Of a DNA stretch of 64,000 nucleotides, positions 37,489-46,038 are shown piece after piece. A program made the position numbers and the translations under genes. This stretch comes from Devosia sp. FKR38 (GTDB lineage: Bacteria; Pseudomonadota; Alphaproteobacteria; Rhizobiales; Devosiaceae): contig NZ_STGC01000005.1 of assembly GCF_005222805.1 (NCBI RefSeq), forward strand, positions 620,001 to 684,000. Direction: 5' to 3'. Each line of letters opens with the position of its first letter. The first letter of the stretch is position 1. The notes under the pieces were generated by a model, which was given only the letters and a program-made list of their open reading frames with translations, was not told the origin of the DNA and did no database searches.

Positions 37489-37518
37489 ACGCCGGCCCCA
37501 GGGCCGGCGTTTTTGTTT
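37489..37518 (+). terminator. Rho-independent terminator after sbp
   Basis: A 10-bp stem (ACGCCGGCCC / GGGCCGGCGT) with a two-base apex is followed by TTTTGTTTG. Confidence 0.88.
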
Positions 37519-37524
37519 GTGCCA

Positions 37525-37815
37525 TCAGTGCAGCGTGGGGGTGTCCAGCGCCGGCTCATCATCGGTGTCGCCACCGCCGCCCATTTTTGGCCCGGCCCAG
37601 AACACCAGATAGAGCAGTTCCTCGCCATCCGAATCGGTGATTTCGATGGAGCGGGGCAGGGTGGGGTCTTCCCCCTGGCTCTTGGCGTGTTCGACAATGG
37701 CCTTGGCCAGCGCAGCGGCATTGTGCTCGGCAGCGTCCAGGTCCGGCAGGTCGCTGCCATCCGTATCGCGGATCAACTGGTCATCGGTGCGGTAGTGAAA
37801 GAAGTAGCGGGGCAC
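37525..37815 (-). CDS. Small DUF6894-like protein
   Basis: This 96-residue protein begins VPRYFFHYRTDDQLIRDTDGSDLPDLDAA, the typical start of the short DUF6894 family found in Rhizobiales. Start: GTG at 37815, chosen because family members begin with PRYFFH; the upstream frame encodes nothing recognisable. The tail is Gly/Asp-rich. Function unknown. It lies downstream of the ferredoxin-flavin reductase pair on the same strand, 73 bases away. Confidence 0.65.
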   Translation of the reverse strand: MPRYFFHYRTDDQLIRDTDGSDLPDLDAAEHNAAALAKAIVEHAKSQGEDPTLPRSIEITDSDGEELLYLVFWAGPKMGGGGDTDDEPALDTPTLH

Positions 37816-37888
37816 GACAGGCTCGCTTTGGAGGACTAGGGGGGCAGGGCCTCCCACGAGGCCCGCCATCATATGATGCCCCAGCTTG

Positions 37889-38455
37889 TCACTCGCCGGT
37901 GCCGCCGTCGAGTCCGGCCAGCCCGTGATAGCCATGGCGCTGCCACACCAGCGGACGGCGTCCCGTATTGGTCTCGGCCTCGATGATCGCCCCGGCAAAC
38001 AGCACATGGCTCTCGGTCGCGATCGAGCCGATGACCTCGCAGTCGAGCGCGGTCACGGCGCCCAGAAGCATCGGGTGACCAGACGGCCAATGCGACCACT
38101 CCCCGGAGGCGAAGCGGTCCTTGGGGTCGAGCCGACCGGCAAAGGCATCGCCCACACCCTGCTGGTCGTCCGCCAGGATCGCCAGCGAGAAGCCATTGGT
38201 CTTGGCGATGAAATCGGCCAGCCGGCTGGTGATGTCGATCGATACCAACAGCGTCGGCGGCGTCATCGACAGCGACAGCATGGAGGTGACGGTGCGTCCG
38301 ATCCGCTCATCGCCGCGGCGCGCAGTGACCACGCCGACGCTCGAGGCAAATCCGGCCATGGCGGCACGGAATTCGGCGCTGCCCACCACCGGCTGGCGGG
38401 TGGGGCGCAACATCATTGTCTCGGGTATGTCGAAATCGGCCATGGTGTCTGTCAA
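37889..38455 (-). CDS. Flavin reductase-like, FMN-binding protein
   Basis: This 188-residue protein has the flavin reductase (split-barrel) fold: [51 protein letters not shown], and a C-terminal P-L-x-W/YHGL end. Such enzymes reduce FMN/FAD with NAD(P)H for a partner monooxygenase or electron acceptor. Start: TTG at 38455 lies 7 bases after AAGGAG and overlaps the ferredoxin stop (TTGA), so it is translationally coupled. The ATG at 38443 is too far from that site. The partner is unknown. Confidence 0.87.
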   Translation of the reverse strand: MTDTMADFDIPETMMLRPTRQPVVGSAEFRAAMAGFASSVGVVTARRGDERIGRTVTSMLSLSMTPPTLLVSIDITSRLADFIAKTNGFSLAILADDQQGVGDAFAGRLDPKDRFASGEWSHWPSGHPMLLGAVTALDCEVIGSIATESHVLFAGAIIEAETNTGRRPLVWQRHGYHGLAGLDGGTGE

Positions 38456-38790
38456 TTTCCTTCTCCTGGCAATGCCGAGAACAGGTCCCGCAGCTTGTCA
38501 GGTCGGCCTTCCATGGCCTTGGCATTGGCCGGTGGCTGGCCCTTTTCGCTGATATTGGGCCACAGCCGAGCATAGGTCCGGTTGAGCGCGATCCAGGGCG
38601 CCATATCGGGCGCGGTGTCGGGCTGAATAGCGTCGATCGGACACTCCGGTTCACATACACCGCAATCTATGCATTCGTCCGGATGGATCACCAGCATGTT
38701 TTCGCCTTCGTAAAAGCAGTCCACCGGACAGACCTCGACACAGTCCATGTGCTTGCAGGCGATACAGTCTTCGGTGACGACAAAAGTCAT
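38452..38790 (-). CDS. fdxA: 7Fe ferredoxin (FdxA type)
   Basis: This 112-residue ferredoxin has two cluster motifs. Cysteines C9, C12, C17, C21 and C25 lie in [20 protein letters not shown], and [12 protein letters not shown] follows near residue 40. The C-terminal extension is typical of the [3Fe-4S][4Fe-4S] FdxA family. It is a low-potential electron carrier. It is the first gene of a tightly coupled ferredoxin-flavin reductase pair, which suggests that they exchange electrons or serve one pathway. Confidence 0.92.
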   Translation of the reverse strand: MTFVVTEDCIACKHMDCVEVCPVDCFYEGENMLVIHPDECIDCGVCEPECPIDAIQPDTAPDMAPWIALNRTYARLWPNISEKGQPPANAKAMEGRPDKLRDLFSALPGEGN

Positions 38791-38903
38791 GTCCTGGGTC
38801 CGCTATGCCGCTGACCATCCGTCGCGGCTGGCAATACGTGATGCAGCGGCGCCCAGCCGCCCGTCTGGGCGGGGCACCGCTGCCGTGTGCACTCTCGCTG
38901 GCG

Positions 38904-39506
38904 TCAGCCCAGATTGGCTTCGGCGAACTCGTAATTGGCCAGCTTGTCGAGGAAGTTGGTCACATAGTCCGGCCGGCGATTGCGGAAGTCGACGTAATAG
39001 CTGTGCTCCCACACATCGAGGCCCAGCAGCGGCTTGCCTTCGCCGGTCGCCAGCGGATTGCTGCCATTGGGCGTCTTGGTGGTCTTGAGCTTGCCGTCAT
39101 TGCCCAGCACCAGCCAGGCCCAGCCCGAACCGAACTGCGTTGTGGCTGCGGTCTTGAAGGCGTCCTTGAAGGCCTCGACCGAGCCGAAATCGCTCATGAT
39201 CTTGGCTTCCAGCCTGCCGCCGAGCACGCCGCCCTTGGGCGACAGGGCATTCCAGAAGTGGATGTGGTTCCAGTGCTGCCCGGCATTGTTGAACACCGGC
39301 GCCAGCTCGGCCTTGTCCTTGGCCAAGGCGATGATCTCTTCCAGCGACTTGCCGGCAAGATCGGCGTTCTTGTCGACGAAACCATTGAGCGCCGTCACAT
39401 AGGCCTGATGGTGCTTGTCGTGGTGCAGCTCCAGCGTCTCCTGGCTCATGCCGCGCTCGGCAAGGGCGGAATGGGCATAGGGCAGGTTTGGCAATTCGAA
39501 CGCCAT
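38904..39506 (-). CDS. sodB: Iron superoxide dismutase
   Basis: This 200-residue enzyme dismutates superoxide in the cytosol. Metal ligands are H28 (LELHHDKHH), H81 (HWNHIHF), D164 and H168 (DVWEHSYYVD). Gln77 four residues before H81 is the outer-sphere Gln of the Fe type, though cambialistic activity cannot be excluded. It diverges from the SufR-like regulator gene across about 90 bases that contain a strong palindrome, implying control by that regulator. Confidence 0.95.
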   Translation of the reverse strand: MAFELPNLPYAHSALAERGMSQETLELHHDKHHQAYVTALNGFVDKNADLAGKSLEEIIALAKDKAELAPVFNNAGQHWNHIHFWNALSPKGGVLGGRLEAKIMSDFGSVEAFKDAFKTAATTQFGSGWAWLVLGNDGKLKTTKTPNGSNPLATGEGKPLLGLDVWEHSYYVDFRNRRPDYVTNFLDKLANYEFAEANLG

Positions 39507-39561
39507 CGTCGTCTCCTTGTGCTGATGCGCCGCACTTGCGTTTTGTCGCTGTGGCGCTTAA

Positions 39562-39583
39562 TTTCCAAGTCATGACTTTGAAA
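39562..39583. promoter_or_regulatory. 22-bp near-perfect palindrome between sodB and the SufR-like gene
   Basis: The arms TTTCCAAGTCA and TGACTTTGAAA pair at 10 of 11 positions. The central AAGTCATGACTT is a perfect 12-bp palindrome. It lies 56 bases upstream of sodB and covers the upstream ATG option (39572) of the regulator. A further half-site-like CTTGGAAAA lies near 39613. It is the strongest operator candidate in the window. Confidence 0.6.
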
Positions 39584-39598
39584 ACCTTCCCGGCAGAT

Positions 39599-40258
39599 AT
39601 GTCAAGTGATGGCTTGGAAAATGTGAGTTGGACGCCCCGCAGCCCGGCGGAGCGCGTGCTGATGGTGCTCAAGATGCACGGGCCGCAATCGGCGGCCTCG
39701 GTGGGCCAGCATCTGGGCACCACCGGCGAAGCCGCACGCCAGCAACTGGCCCGGCTGTCCGAAGAGGGGCTCGTGCTGGCCACCAGCCAGGCCAGCGGCG
39801 TCGGGCGACCGACGCAGAACTGGGCGCTGACCGCCGCTGCCCAGGCGCGCTTTCCCGACACCCATGCCGCGCTCACCGTGCAACTGCTCGATATTGTGCG
39901 CAACACGCTGGGGGAGGGTGCCCTCGACACCATCATCGCCACCCGCGAGGCCGACACCAGCGCCGCCTATGCCGCTGCCATGGCCGATCGCCCGGCGCTG
40001 CGCGACAAGGTTGCGGCCCTGGCTGGTCTGCGCTCGCAGGAAGGCTATATGGCCCAGTGGCAGGAAGAGCCTGACGGATCACTGCTTCTGCTGGAAAATC
40101 ACTGCCCCATCTGCGCGGCCGCCACCGCCTGCCAGGGCTTCTGCCGCTCCGAACTCGAGGTGTTCCGCGCTGTGCTGGGTCCCGATGTGACCGTCACCCG
40201 CGCCGAGCACATCGTCTCCGGCGGTCGCCGCTGCAGCTATGCCATCCGCGAGGCCTGA
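39599..40258 (+). CDS. SufR-like Fe-S transcriptional regulator
   Basis: This 219-residue protein has an N-terminal winged helix (ERVLMVLKMHGPQSAASVGQHLGTT ... RQQLARLSEEGLV) and a C-terminal cysteine cluster C169, C172, C178, C182 and C212. The spacing C169-x12-C182 followed about 30 residues later by C212 recalls the C-x12-C-x13-C-x14-C ligand set of cyanobacterial SufR with one position changed, so an Fe-S cluster is likely. The ATG at 39599 is preferred because the ATG at 39572 lies inside the palindromic operator. It precedes a globin gene by zero bases and diverges from sodB. No suf genes are in the window. Confidence 0.8.
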   Translation: MSSDGLENVSWTPRSPAERVLMVLKMHGPQSAASVGQHLGTTGEAARQQLARLSEEGLVLATSQASGVGRPTQNWALTAAAQARFPDTHAALTVQLLDIVRNTLGEGALDTIIATREADTSAAYAAAMADRPALRDKVAALAGLRSQEGYMAQWQEEPDGSLLLLENHCPICAAATACQGFCRSELEVFRAVLGPDVTVTRAEHIVSGGRRCSYAIREA

Positions 40259-40753
40259 ATGAGCAACACAGACAATCCCCGTCCCCCCATCGGCACCCAG
40301 CATCAGCGGGTGGGCTGGGACACGCCGGATGGGCTCGACGAGGCCATGATCCGCGCCGTGGTCGACGCTTTCTATGGGGAAGCCCGCCGCGACCCCATTA
40401 TCGGTCCGGTGTTCAACAGCCGCATCCCGGCCGAAGCCTGGCCGCACCATCTCTCGCTCATCGCCGATTTCTGGAGCTCCATGCTGCTCGGCTCGGGACG
40501 CTATGCCGGCCGCCCCATGCCCAAGCACATGGCCATCGAAGAACTCTCGGACGCCCACTTCATGCGCTGGCTGGCCCTGTTCCGCCGCACCGTGACGCAA
40601 CTGTGCCCGCCCGACATCGCCGCGCTGTTCATCGAGCGCTCCGAGCGCATCGGCAACAGCTTCCGCATGAACATCGCCATGCGGCGGGGCGGCGACATCA
40701 AATCCATGGCGCCGCTGCAGCGCGAGGATCCCATCTGGACCCCACCCGGCTGA
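40259..40753 (+). CDS. Group III truncated haemoglobin
   Basis: This 164-residue globin has the group III (trHbP) pattern: VDAFYGEARRDPIIGPVFN, HHLSLIADFWSSMLLGSGRY, KHMAIEELSDAHFMRWLALF (proximal His) and the C-terminal ERIGNSFRMNIA. It binds haem and a gas ligand such as O2 or NO in the cytosol. Its ATG begins immediately after the regulator's TGA, so the regulator and globin are cotranscribed. Together with sodB this suggests a reactive oxygen or nitric-oxide response. Confidence 0.9.
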   Translation: MSNTDNPRPPIGTQHQRVGWDTPDGLDEAMIRAVVDAFYGEARRDPIIGPVFNSRIPAEAWPHHLSLIADFWSSMLLGSGRYAGRPMPKHMAIEELSDAHFMRWLALFRRTVTQLCPPDIAALFIERSERIGNSFRMNIAMRRGGDIKSMAPLQREDPIWTPPG

Positions 40754-40909
40754 TTGAGCCTTTGGGGCGGCACGCAGGGGCGCAATCTCCCAGGCGCGCA
40801 CGGCACAGAATAGTTTTCTCTCCGCCGCGTCGCAAACGCCAAGCGTCGCCTTTAGGAAACCCGACTGTTCTACTAGGGTAACCATCGCCGAACCGGTTGA
40901 GGGGTCCAA

Positions 40910-40939
40910 ATGTCACGCCATCTGTGGGCTTTCGCTTGA
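40910..40939 (+). CDS. Possible 9-residue leader peptide upstream of cysT
   Basis: The frame ATG..TGA encodes [10 protein letters not shown] strong Shine-Dalgarno, GAGGGG (40899-40904), lies 5 bases upstream. Its TGA overlaps the TTG that is the most plausible cysT start (TTGA). This is the best translation-initiation site in the region, so the short frame may be translated and couple initiation of cysT. It could instead reflect a one-base sequence error at the cysT N-terminus. Confidence 0.4.
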   Translation: MSRHLWAFA

Positions 40940-41802
40940 GCGCCGCCGCCTCCGCGACACGCTCCGCCTGGCGCTGGACCCGTCCCAGTGTCATTCCTGG
41001 CTTCGGCCTCACCATGGGCTTCACGCTCACCTATTTCTCGCTGATCATCCTGGTGCCGCTGCTGGCCCTGGCCTTTCGCTCAGCCGGGCTGGGTCCGGCC
41101 AGCTTCTGGATCGCCGCCAGTGATGCGCGCGTGCTCGGCGCGCTCAGGGTCAGCTTCGTCACCGCTCTGATCGCGGCAGCCGTCAATGTCGTTTTCGGCA
41201 CGCTGATCGCTTGGGTGCTGGTGCGCTATCGCTTCCCGGGCCGCCGCATCTTCGACGCGGTGATCGACCTGCCTTTCGCGCTTCCCACCGCCGTCGCCGG
41301 CATCGCGCTCACCGCCATTTATGCCCCCAATGGCACCATTGGCGCGCTCTTTGCGCCGCTTGGCTGGCGCATCGCCTATACCCCGGCCGGCATCGTCATC
41401 GCCATGATCTTCATCGGCCTGCCCTTTGTCGTGCGCACCATTCAGCCCATTCTCGAAGAGGTCAGCCACGAGGTTGAAGAGGCCAGCGCCACCCTGGGCG
41501 CCACGCGCTTTCAGACCATCACGCGCGTGCTGCTGCCCAGCCTCACGCCGGCCATCCTCACCGGCTTCGCCCTGGCCTTTGCCCGTGGCGTTGGCGAATA
41601 TGGCTCGATCATCTTCATCGCCGGCAACATCCCCTTCGTCTCGGAAATCGCGCCGCTGCTGATCTATATCCGCCTGCAGGAGTTCAACTATGTCGGCGCC
41701 ACCGTGATTGCCACGGTCATGCTGCTGATCTCGTTTGCGCTGCTGTTTGCCATCAACCTCATTCAGGCCTGGAGCCGACGGAGATATGGCTATGGCAACT
41801 AA
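40936..41802 (+). CDS. cysT: Sulfate ABC transporter permease CysT
   Basis: This 288-residue inner-membrane permease has about six helices. [31 protein letters not shown] opens the first helix as in CysT (CysU), and the [30 protein letters not shown] stretch is the EAA loop contacting CysA. Start: no ATG is available in frame. The TTG at 40936 overlaps the stop of a 9-codon leader ORF; TTG at 40897 and GTG at 40924 are alternatives. It is the first gene of cysTWA. Confidence 0.92.
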   Translation: MSAAASATRSAWRWTRPSVIPGFGLTMGFTLTYFSLIILVPLLALAFRSAGLGPASFWIAASDARVLGALRVSFVTALIAAAVNVVFGTLIAWVLVRYRFPGRRIFDAVIDLPFALPTAVAGIALTAIYAPNGTIGALFAPLGWRIAYTPAGIVIAMIFIGLPFVVRTIQPILEEVSHEVEEASATLGATRFQTITRVLLPSLTPAILTGFALAFARGVGEYGSIIFIAGNIPFVSEIAPLLIYIRLQEFNYVGATVIATVMLLISFALLFAINLIQAWSRRRYGYGN

Positions 41803-42661
41803 GCTCACCGCCCGCCGCAGCCGCAAGACCTCGCCCACCAGCGAGACCCCGCTGGTTCAGGGCCTGTTGATCGCGCTGTCGCTGCTGTTCATGGGCGTCA
41901 TCCTGCTGCTGCCGCTCTATGCCGTGTTCCACGAAGCCCTGATCAAGGGGCCCGGCGCCTATTTCGCCGCGCTGCTCGAGCCCGACGCCCAGTCAGCCAT
42001 TCGGCTGACCCTCTTGGTCGCGGCCATCGCCGTGCCGCTCAACCTGGTGTTTGGCGTCGCTGCCTCCTGGGCCATCGCCAAGTTCGAATTCAAGGGAAAG
42101 GCCTTCCTCATCACCTTGATCGATCTACCCTTTTCGGTTTCGCCGGTGATCTCCGGCCTGGTCTATGTACTGCTCTTTGGTGCGGGCAGCGTGTTGGGAC
42201 CGGTCCTCAAGAGCTATGGCATCGAAGTGCTGTTCGCCCTGCCGGGCATCGTGCTGGCTACCATCTTTGTCACCTTTCCCTTCGTCGCCCGCGAACTCAT
42301 CCCGCTGATGCAGGACCAGGGCACCGGCGATGAAGAGGCGGCCCTGTCGCTGGGCGCCAATGGCTGGCAGACCTTCTTCCTGGTCACCCTGCCCAATATC
42401 AAATGGGGCCTGCTCTATGGCGTGCTGCTGTGCAACGCCCGCGCCATGGGCGAGTTCGGCGCCGTGGCCGTGGTCTCGGGCAAGATCCGCGGCCAGACCA
42501 CCACCATCCCGCTGCAGGTGGAAATGCTCTACAATGAGTACAACGCCACGGCCGCCTTCGCCCTGGCGTCGCTGCTGGCCTTGCTGGCCCTTGTGACACT
42601 GGTGCTCAAGAGCGCTCTCGAATGGCGCTTCAGCGCTGAAATTGCCGCCGGCAACCACTGA
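41792..42661 (+). CDS. cysW: Sulfate ABC transporter permease CysW
   Basis: This 289-residue permease partners CysT. The family segments [22 protein letters not shown] and the EAA loop [25 protein letters not shown] are present, and [16 protein letters not shown] is typical of CysW. Start: the ATG at 41792 lies 8 bases after GGAG and overlaps the cysT end; an ATG at 41786 is only 2 bases from that site. The two genes are translationally coupled. Confidence 0.93.
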   Translation: MATKLTARRSRKTSPTSETPLVQGLLIALSLLFMGVILLLPLYAVFHEALIKGPGAYFAALLEPDAQSAIRLTLLVAAIAVPLNLVFGVAASWAIAKFEFKGKAFLITLIDLPFSVSPVISGLVYVLLFGAGSVLGPVLKSYGIEVLFALPGIVLATIFVTFPFVARELIPLMQDQGTGDEEAALSLGANGWQTFFLVTLPNIKWGLLYGVLLCNARAMGEFGAVAVVSGKIRGQTTTIPLQVEMLYNEYNATAAFALASLLALLALVTLVLKSALEWRFSAEIAAGNH

Positions 42662-42696
42662 TGCGCCCCTGGGCGACAACTGACAGGATTGAGCGA

Positions 42697-43743
42697 ATGG
42701 ACGTTCGTGTCACCAATGTGCGCAAGGAATTCGACCGTTTCCCGGCGCTGCATGATGTCTCGCTCGACATCCATTCCGGCGAGCTGATCGCCCTGCTCGG
42801 GCCTTCGGGCTCGGGCAAGACCACGCTGCTGCGCCTGATCGCCGGGCTGGAAATGCCCACCACCGGCCGCATCTATTTCGGCGATACCGATGCCTCCGAA
42901 TGGACCGTGCAGCAGCGCAACATCGGCTTTGTGTTCCAACACTATGCCCTGTTCCGCCACATGACGATCCTGGAAAACGTCTCGTTCGGCCTCAAGGTCC
43001 GTCCGCGCTCGACCCGTCCGCCGGCCAATGAAATCCGCCGCCGTGCCATGGAACTTCTCGATCTGGTGCAGCTGTCGGGGCTTGAGAAGCGCTACCCCAA
43101 TCAGCTCTCGGGCGGTCAGCGCCAGCGCGTCGCCCTTGCGCGGGCCTTGGCGATCGAGCCGGCCGTCCTGCTGCTCGATGAGCCCTTCGGCGCGCTGGAT
43201 GCGCAGGTGCGCCGCGAGCTGCGCAAATGGCTGCGCGAAATCCATGACCGCACCGGCCACACCACCGTCTTTGTCACCCACGACCAGGAAGAAGCGCTGG
43301 AGCTGTCCGACCGCCTCTGTGTCATGAGCCAGGGCAAGGTGGAGCAGGTCGGCACGCCCGACACCATTTACGACCAGCCCAGTTCGCCCTTTGTCTTTGG
43401 CTTCATTGGCGAATCCAGCCATTTGCCCGTCAACTTGAACGATGGCGACATCCGCTTCGGTAGCCTGTCGCTCGGCCAGGCGGCGGGGCCCCTGTCGGCC
43501 GGCCCGGCGCGTCTGTTTTTCCGTCCCCATGACGTCGATCTGGTCGACCCCGGCACCGGGCTCAACGGTGCCATCGTCGCCAGCCGCCGTGTCGGTGGCA
43601 CCCGCCGGGTCGAGCTTGACCTCGGTGTCGGCCAGCTGGTGGAGATCGATGTCCCCTTCGATCAACCCTTCAACCAGAGCGGCGCCATTAGCTTCCGGCC
43701 CCGCCGCTGGCAGCTCTTTCCAGCGGCTGAACGCGGCATCTAA
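42697..43743 (+). CDS. cysA: Sulfate/thiosulfate ABC transporter ATPase CysA
   Basis: This 348-residue ATPase has Walker [10 protein letters not shown], signature [15 protein letters not shown], Walker [13 protein letters not shown] and the H-loop [13 protein letters not shown]-terminal TOBE-like regulatory domain follows ([14 protein letters not shown]). [25 protein letters not shown] is the canonical CysA start, so the ATG at 42697 is chosen over the ATG at 42661 that overlaps the cysW stop. It energises sulfate uptake with CysT, CysW and Sbp. Confidence 0.95.
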   Translation: MDVRVTNVRKEFDRFPALHDVSLDIHSGELIALLGPSGSGKTTLLRLIAGLEMPTTGRIYFGDTDASEWTVQQRNIGFVFQHYALFRHMTILENVSFGLKVRPRSTRPPANEIRRRAMELLDLVQLSGLEKRYPNQLSGGQRQRVALARALAIEPAVLLLDEPFGALDAQVRRELRKWLREIHDRTGHTTVFVTHDQEEALELSDRLCVMSQGKVEQVGTPDTIYDQPSSPFVFGFIGESSHLPVNLNDGDIRFGSLSLGQAAGPLSAGPARLFFRPHDVDLVDPGTGLNGAIVASRRVGGTRRVELDLGVGQLVEIDVPFDQPFNQSGAISFRPRRWQLFPAAERGI

Positions 43744-43829
43744 ACAATTTTACTTAAATTCGCGCGATGGCTTAGGAGTTTAGCTACAGCTCCCGGCTAG
43801 TGTGAGCTCGACCAACCCGAGAGCGCACA

Positions 43830-45446
43830 GTGTCCATTTCCGGCATTGCCTTCGATGACACCTTCATGCTCGGCACCCGTTTGCTGCAGACGGGGCGCTG
43901 CACCGAGGCCATCGAATCCTTCCGGACCGTCTACAGTCGTGCGCTGGCCGATCAGGATCTCGGCCTGATGGCGGCCTGCCTCAATGAAATGGCCTGGAGC
44001 AGCTACCGCCTAGGCGAAGTCGAGCAGGGGCTTGAATACGCCATGGGTGCCAAGTGGCATTGGGGCAAGGTGGGAAACATGGCCGAAAAGGCCCGGGCCC
44101 TGGCCATCGAAGCCATTCTGTTTGTCGAGATCGGCTTCAGCGACGAAGCCTATGCCGCCGCAGACCAGGGGCTGACCCTGGCGCTCGGCACCGAGTTTGA
44201 ATCCGTCCATGCCTTCGCCCTCAATGCCAAGGGCATTGTGCTGGCCGTCTGCCACGAGGCGCAGCTGGGTCTTGAACTCATCGAACGGGCCATGGTCATC
44301 GCCGCACGCCAGCAGAACCATGCCGCACAGGCCTATTACCTGCTCAATATCGGCTTCTGCCACGCCAAACTGGCAGAGGAAGCCACCGCGTTGCTCGAGC
44401 CGGAGCGCGCCGTGCAGGAGAACCGCACCGCCACCGAATTGAGCGCGCTGGCTGTCGATCTCGCCGATCGCGTCGGCGACGATTGGACTCTGCGCACCGC
44501 CCTGAGCAACAGCGCCGAACTGCTGTCCCTGCAGGGGCGGCACGATCTGGCCGTCGAGCTTATGGATCGCCTCTCCGAGCTGCCCGAACTGCCCGGCATG
44601 GGGCTGCGCATCCATTTTCTATATACCCTGAGCGATGTCCTGCTGCGCTGCGGCCGTAAGGATGACGCCCGTCTCGCCGCTGCCGAAGCGCTAGCACTGG
44701 CCGAAGGCTGCGGCATGCTCGACCATCAGATCAACTCGGCTGCCAAGCTGGTGGAAATCCTTGAGGCCCAGGGCGATGTCCGCGCGGCCTTTGCCATGCA
44801 CAAGCGCTACCACAACCTTTATGTCCGACAGGCTGGTGAAACCGCCCGCCGTCGCGCCCGCGTTGAGGAGATCCGCTCCGAGACCGATCGTCTGCGTGAC
44901 GAGGCTTCCATGCTCGCCGAGCAGGTCATGTGTGATCCGCTCACCGGCATTGCCAATCGCCGCAGCTTCGACCAGATCCTGAACCGCCTGGCCGGCTCGC
45001 CCATCGCCATCGGCATGCTCGATATCGACCGGTTCAAATCCGTCAACGACCGCCACTCGCACATTATCGGCGACGCGGTCCTGCAGCGTGTTGCTCGCAT
45101 CCTGGTCGATCAGATCGGCCCGCTTGGTCACGCGGCCCGCCTGGGCGGCGAGGAATTCGCACTCATTTTCCCCGATGTCGCCGAGGCCACCGCAGCCGCG
45201 CTCTGCGAGGGCGTCCGCGTCGCCATTGCCAATGCCGACTGGTCCCAGATTGCCGAGGGCCTTTCGGTGACCGTCAGCATCGGCCTGGCCATCGGCAAGG
45301 GTGATGTCCCCTCGGGTCTGCTGTTGCAAATGGCCGATCGCCGCCTCTACATGGCCAAGACCACCGGACGCGATCGTATCATCTCCCGCGATATGCCAAT
45401 CCTGGTGCAGGACAATGCAGAACCGCGAAAGCTATCCCACGGATGA
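43830..45446 (+). CDS. TPR-like sensor with GGDEF diguanylate cyclase domain
   Basis: This 538-residue soluble protein has helical tetratricopeptide-like repeats over about residues 1-340 and a short coiled linker (RRRARVEEIRSETDRLRDEASMLAEQ). The C-terminal GGDEF domain has an intact active site GGEEF at 439-443 and the DPLTGIANRR entry motif. It should make cyclic di-GMP from GTP. The RxxD inhibitory site expected just before GGEEF is absent. No membrane segment is seen. Start: GTG at 43830. Its stop overlaps the GAF gene start (ATGA), so both act together. Confidence 0.88.
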   Translation: MSISGIAFDDTFMLGTRLLQTGRCTEAIESFRTVYSRALADQDLGLMAACLNEMAWSSYRLGEVEQGLEYAMGAKWHWGKVGNMAEKARALAIEAILFVEIGFSDEAYAAADQGLTLALGTEFESVHAFALNAKGIVLAVCHEAQLGLELIERAMVIAARQQNHAAQAYYLLNIGFCHAKLAEEATALLEPERAVQENRTATELSALAVDLADRVGDDWTLRTALSNSAELLSLQGRHDLAVELMDRLSELPELPGMGLRIHFLYTLSDVLLRCGRKDDARLAAAEALALAEGCGMLDHQINSAAKLVEILEAQGDVRAAFAMHKRYHNLYVRQAGETARRRARVEEIRSETDRLRDEASMLAEQVMCDPLTGIANRRSFDQILNRLAGSPIAIGMLDIDRFKSVNDRHSHIIGDAVLQRVARILVDQIGPLGHAARLGGEEFALIFPDVAEATAAALCEGVRVAIANADWSQIAEGLSVTVSIGLAIGKGDVPSGLLLQMADRRLYMAKTTGRDRIISRDMPILVQDNAEPRKLSHG

Positions 45447-45949
45447 CGACGACCCCAACTGCCCAGGCCTTCCGCACCTTCGAGGAAGCCCTGGCCCGCT
45501 ATGCCGATCCCGCCGACACTGGCGCAGCACTTCATGCCCTCGCCGACGCTGTCATCGGCGCGCGCCTGTTCACGCTCACCGCCATCAACATGGACGCCGG
45601 CCATGTCCGCCGCGTCTATTCCAGCCATCCCGAGGTCTATCCGCTGCTGGGCACCAAGCCCATCGTGCTCGATGACTGGTTCGAGGCCATGCGTACCGAC
45701 CGGCGCACCACGGTCATCAACACGGCCGCTGGCATGGAAGGCAATTTCCCCGATCTCGACCTGATCCGCACCCTGGGCTGCAATGCCTCGATCAGCGTAC
45801 CGATCATGGCCGGCAACCAGCTGCTCGGCACCATCAATGCGCTCGATGTCGAGGGCGCCTATCCCGATGAGGTCGTGGCCCGCGCCGCCGATCTCATCAT
45901 CCCGGCCACCGCCGTTTTCCTCATCCTGCGCAACCACTTTACGCTCTAG
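45443..45949 (+). CDS. Stand-alone GAF domain protein, paralogue A
   Basis: This 168-residue single GAF domain has no effector. Key stretches are RLFTLTAINMD, the YPLLGTKPI motif, LIRTLGCNASISVPIM with C113, and LLGTINALDVEG. The same motifs, including the LGC cysteine, occur in the GAF gene at 60025-60516. It overlaps the diguanylate cyclase gene by four bases and lies 186 bases before a peptide ABC operon, so it may sense a small molecule for one or both. It does not match the free methionine-(R)-sulfoxide reductase cysteine pattern. Confidence 0.8.
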   Translation: MTTTPTAQAFRTFEEALARYADPADTGAALHALADAVIGARLFTLTAINMDAGHVRRVYSSHPEVYPLLGTKPIVLDDWFEAMRTDRRTTVINTAAGMEGNFPDLDLIRTLGCNASISVPIMAGNQLLGTINALDVEGAYPDEVVARAADLIIPATAVFLILRNHFTL

Positions 45950-45955
45950 CGACCG

Positions 45956-45977
45956 GGCAGGGGCTCCGGTCCCTGCC
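45956..45977 (+). terminator. Hairpin after the GAF gene
   Basis: GGCAGGG (45956-45962) pairs with CCCTGCC (45971-45977) just after the GAF stop. There is no T-run, so termination would be Rho-assisted if it occurs at all. Confidence 0.4.
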
Positions 45978-46038
45978 TGCTGTCCCAGCGAGCCCGCCCC
46001 CTGCCGCAAGTCTCAACAGGCAAATCCACCGCGGCCTC

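Noticed and set aside
45443..45949. Free methionine-(R)-sulfoxide reductase
   Set aside because: It is a GAF protein of similar length, but only one cysteine is conserved and the fRMsr cysteine set and flanking motifs are missing.
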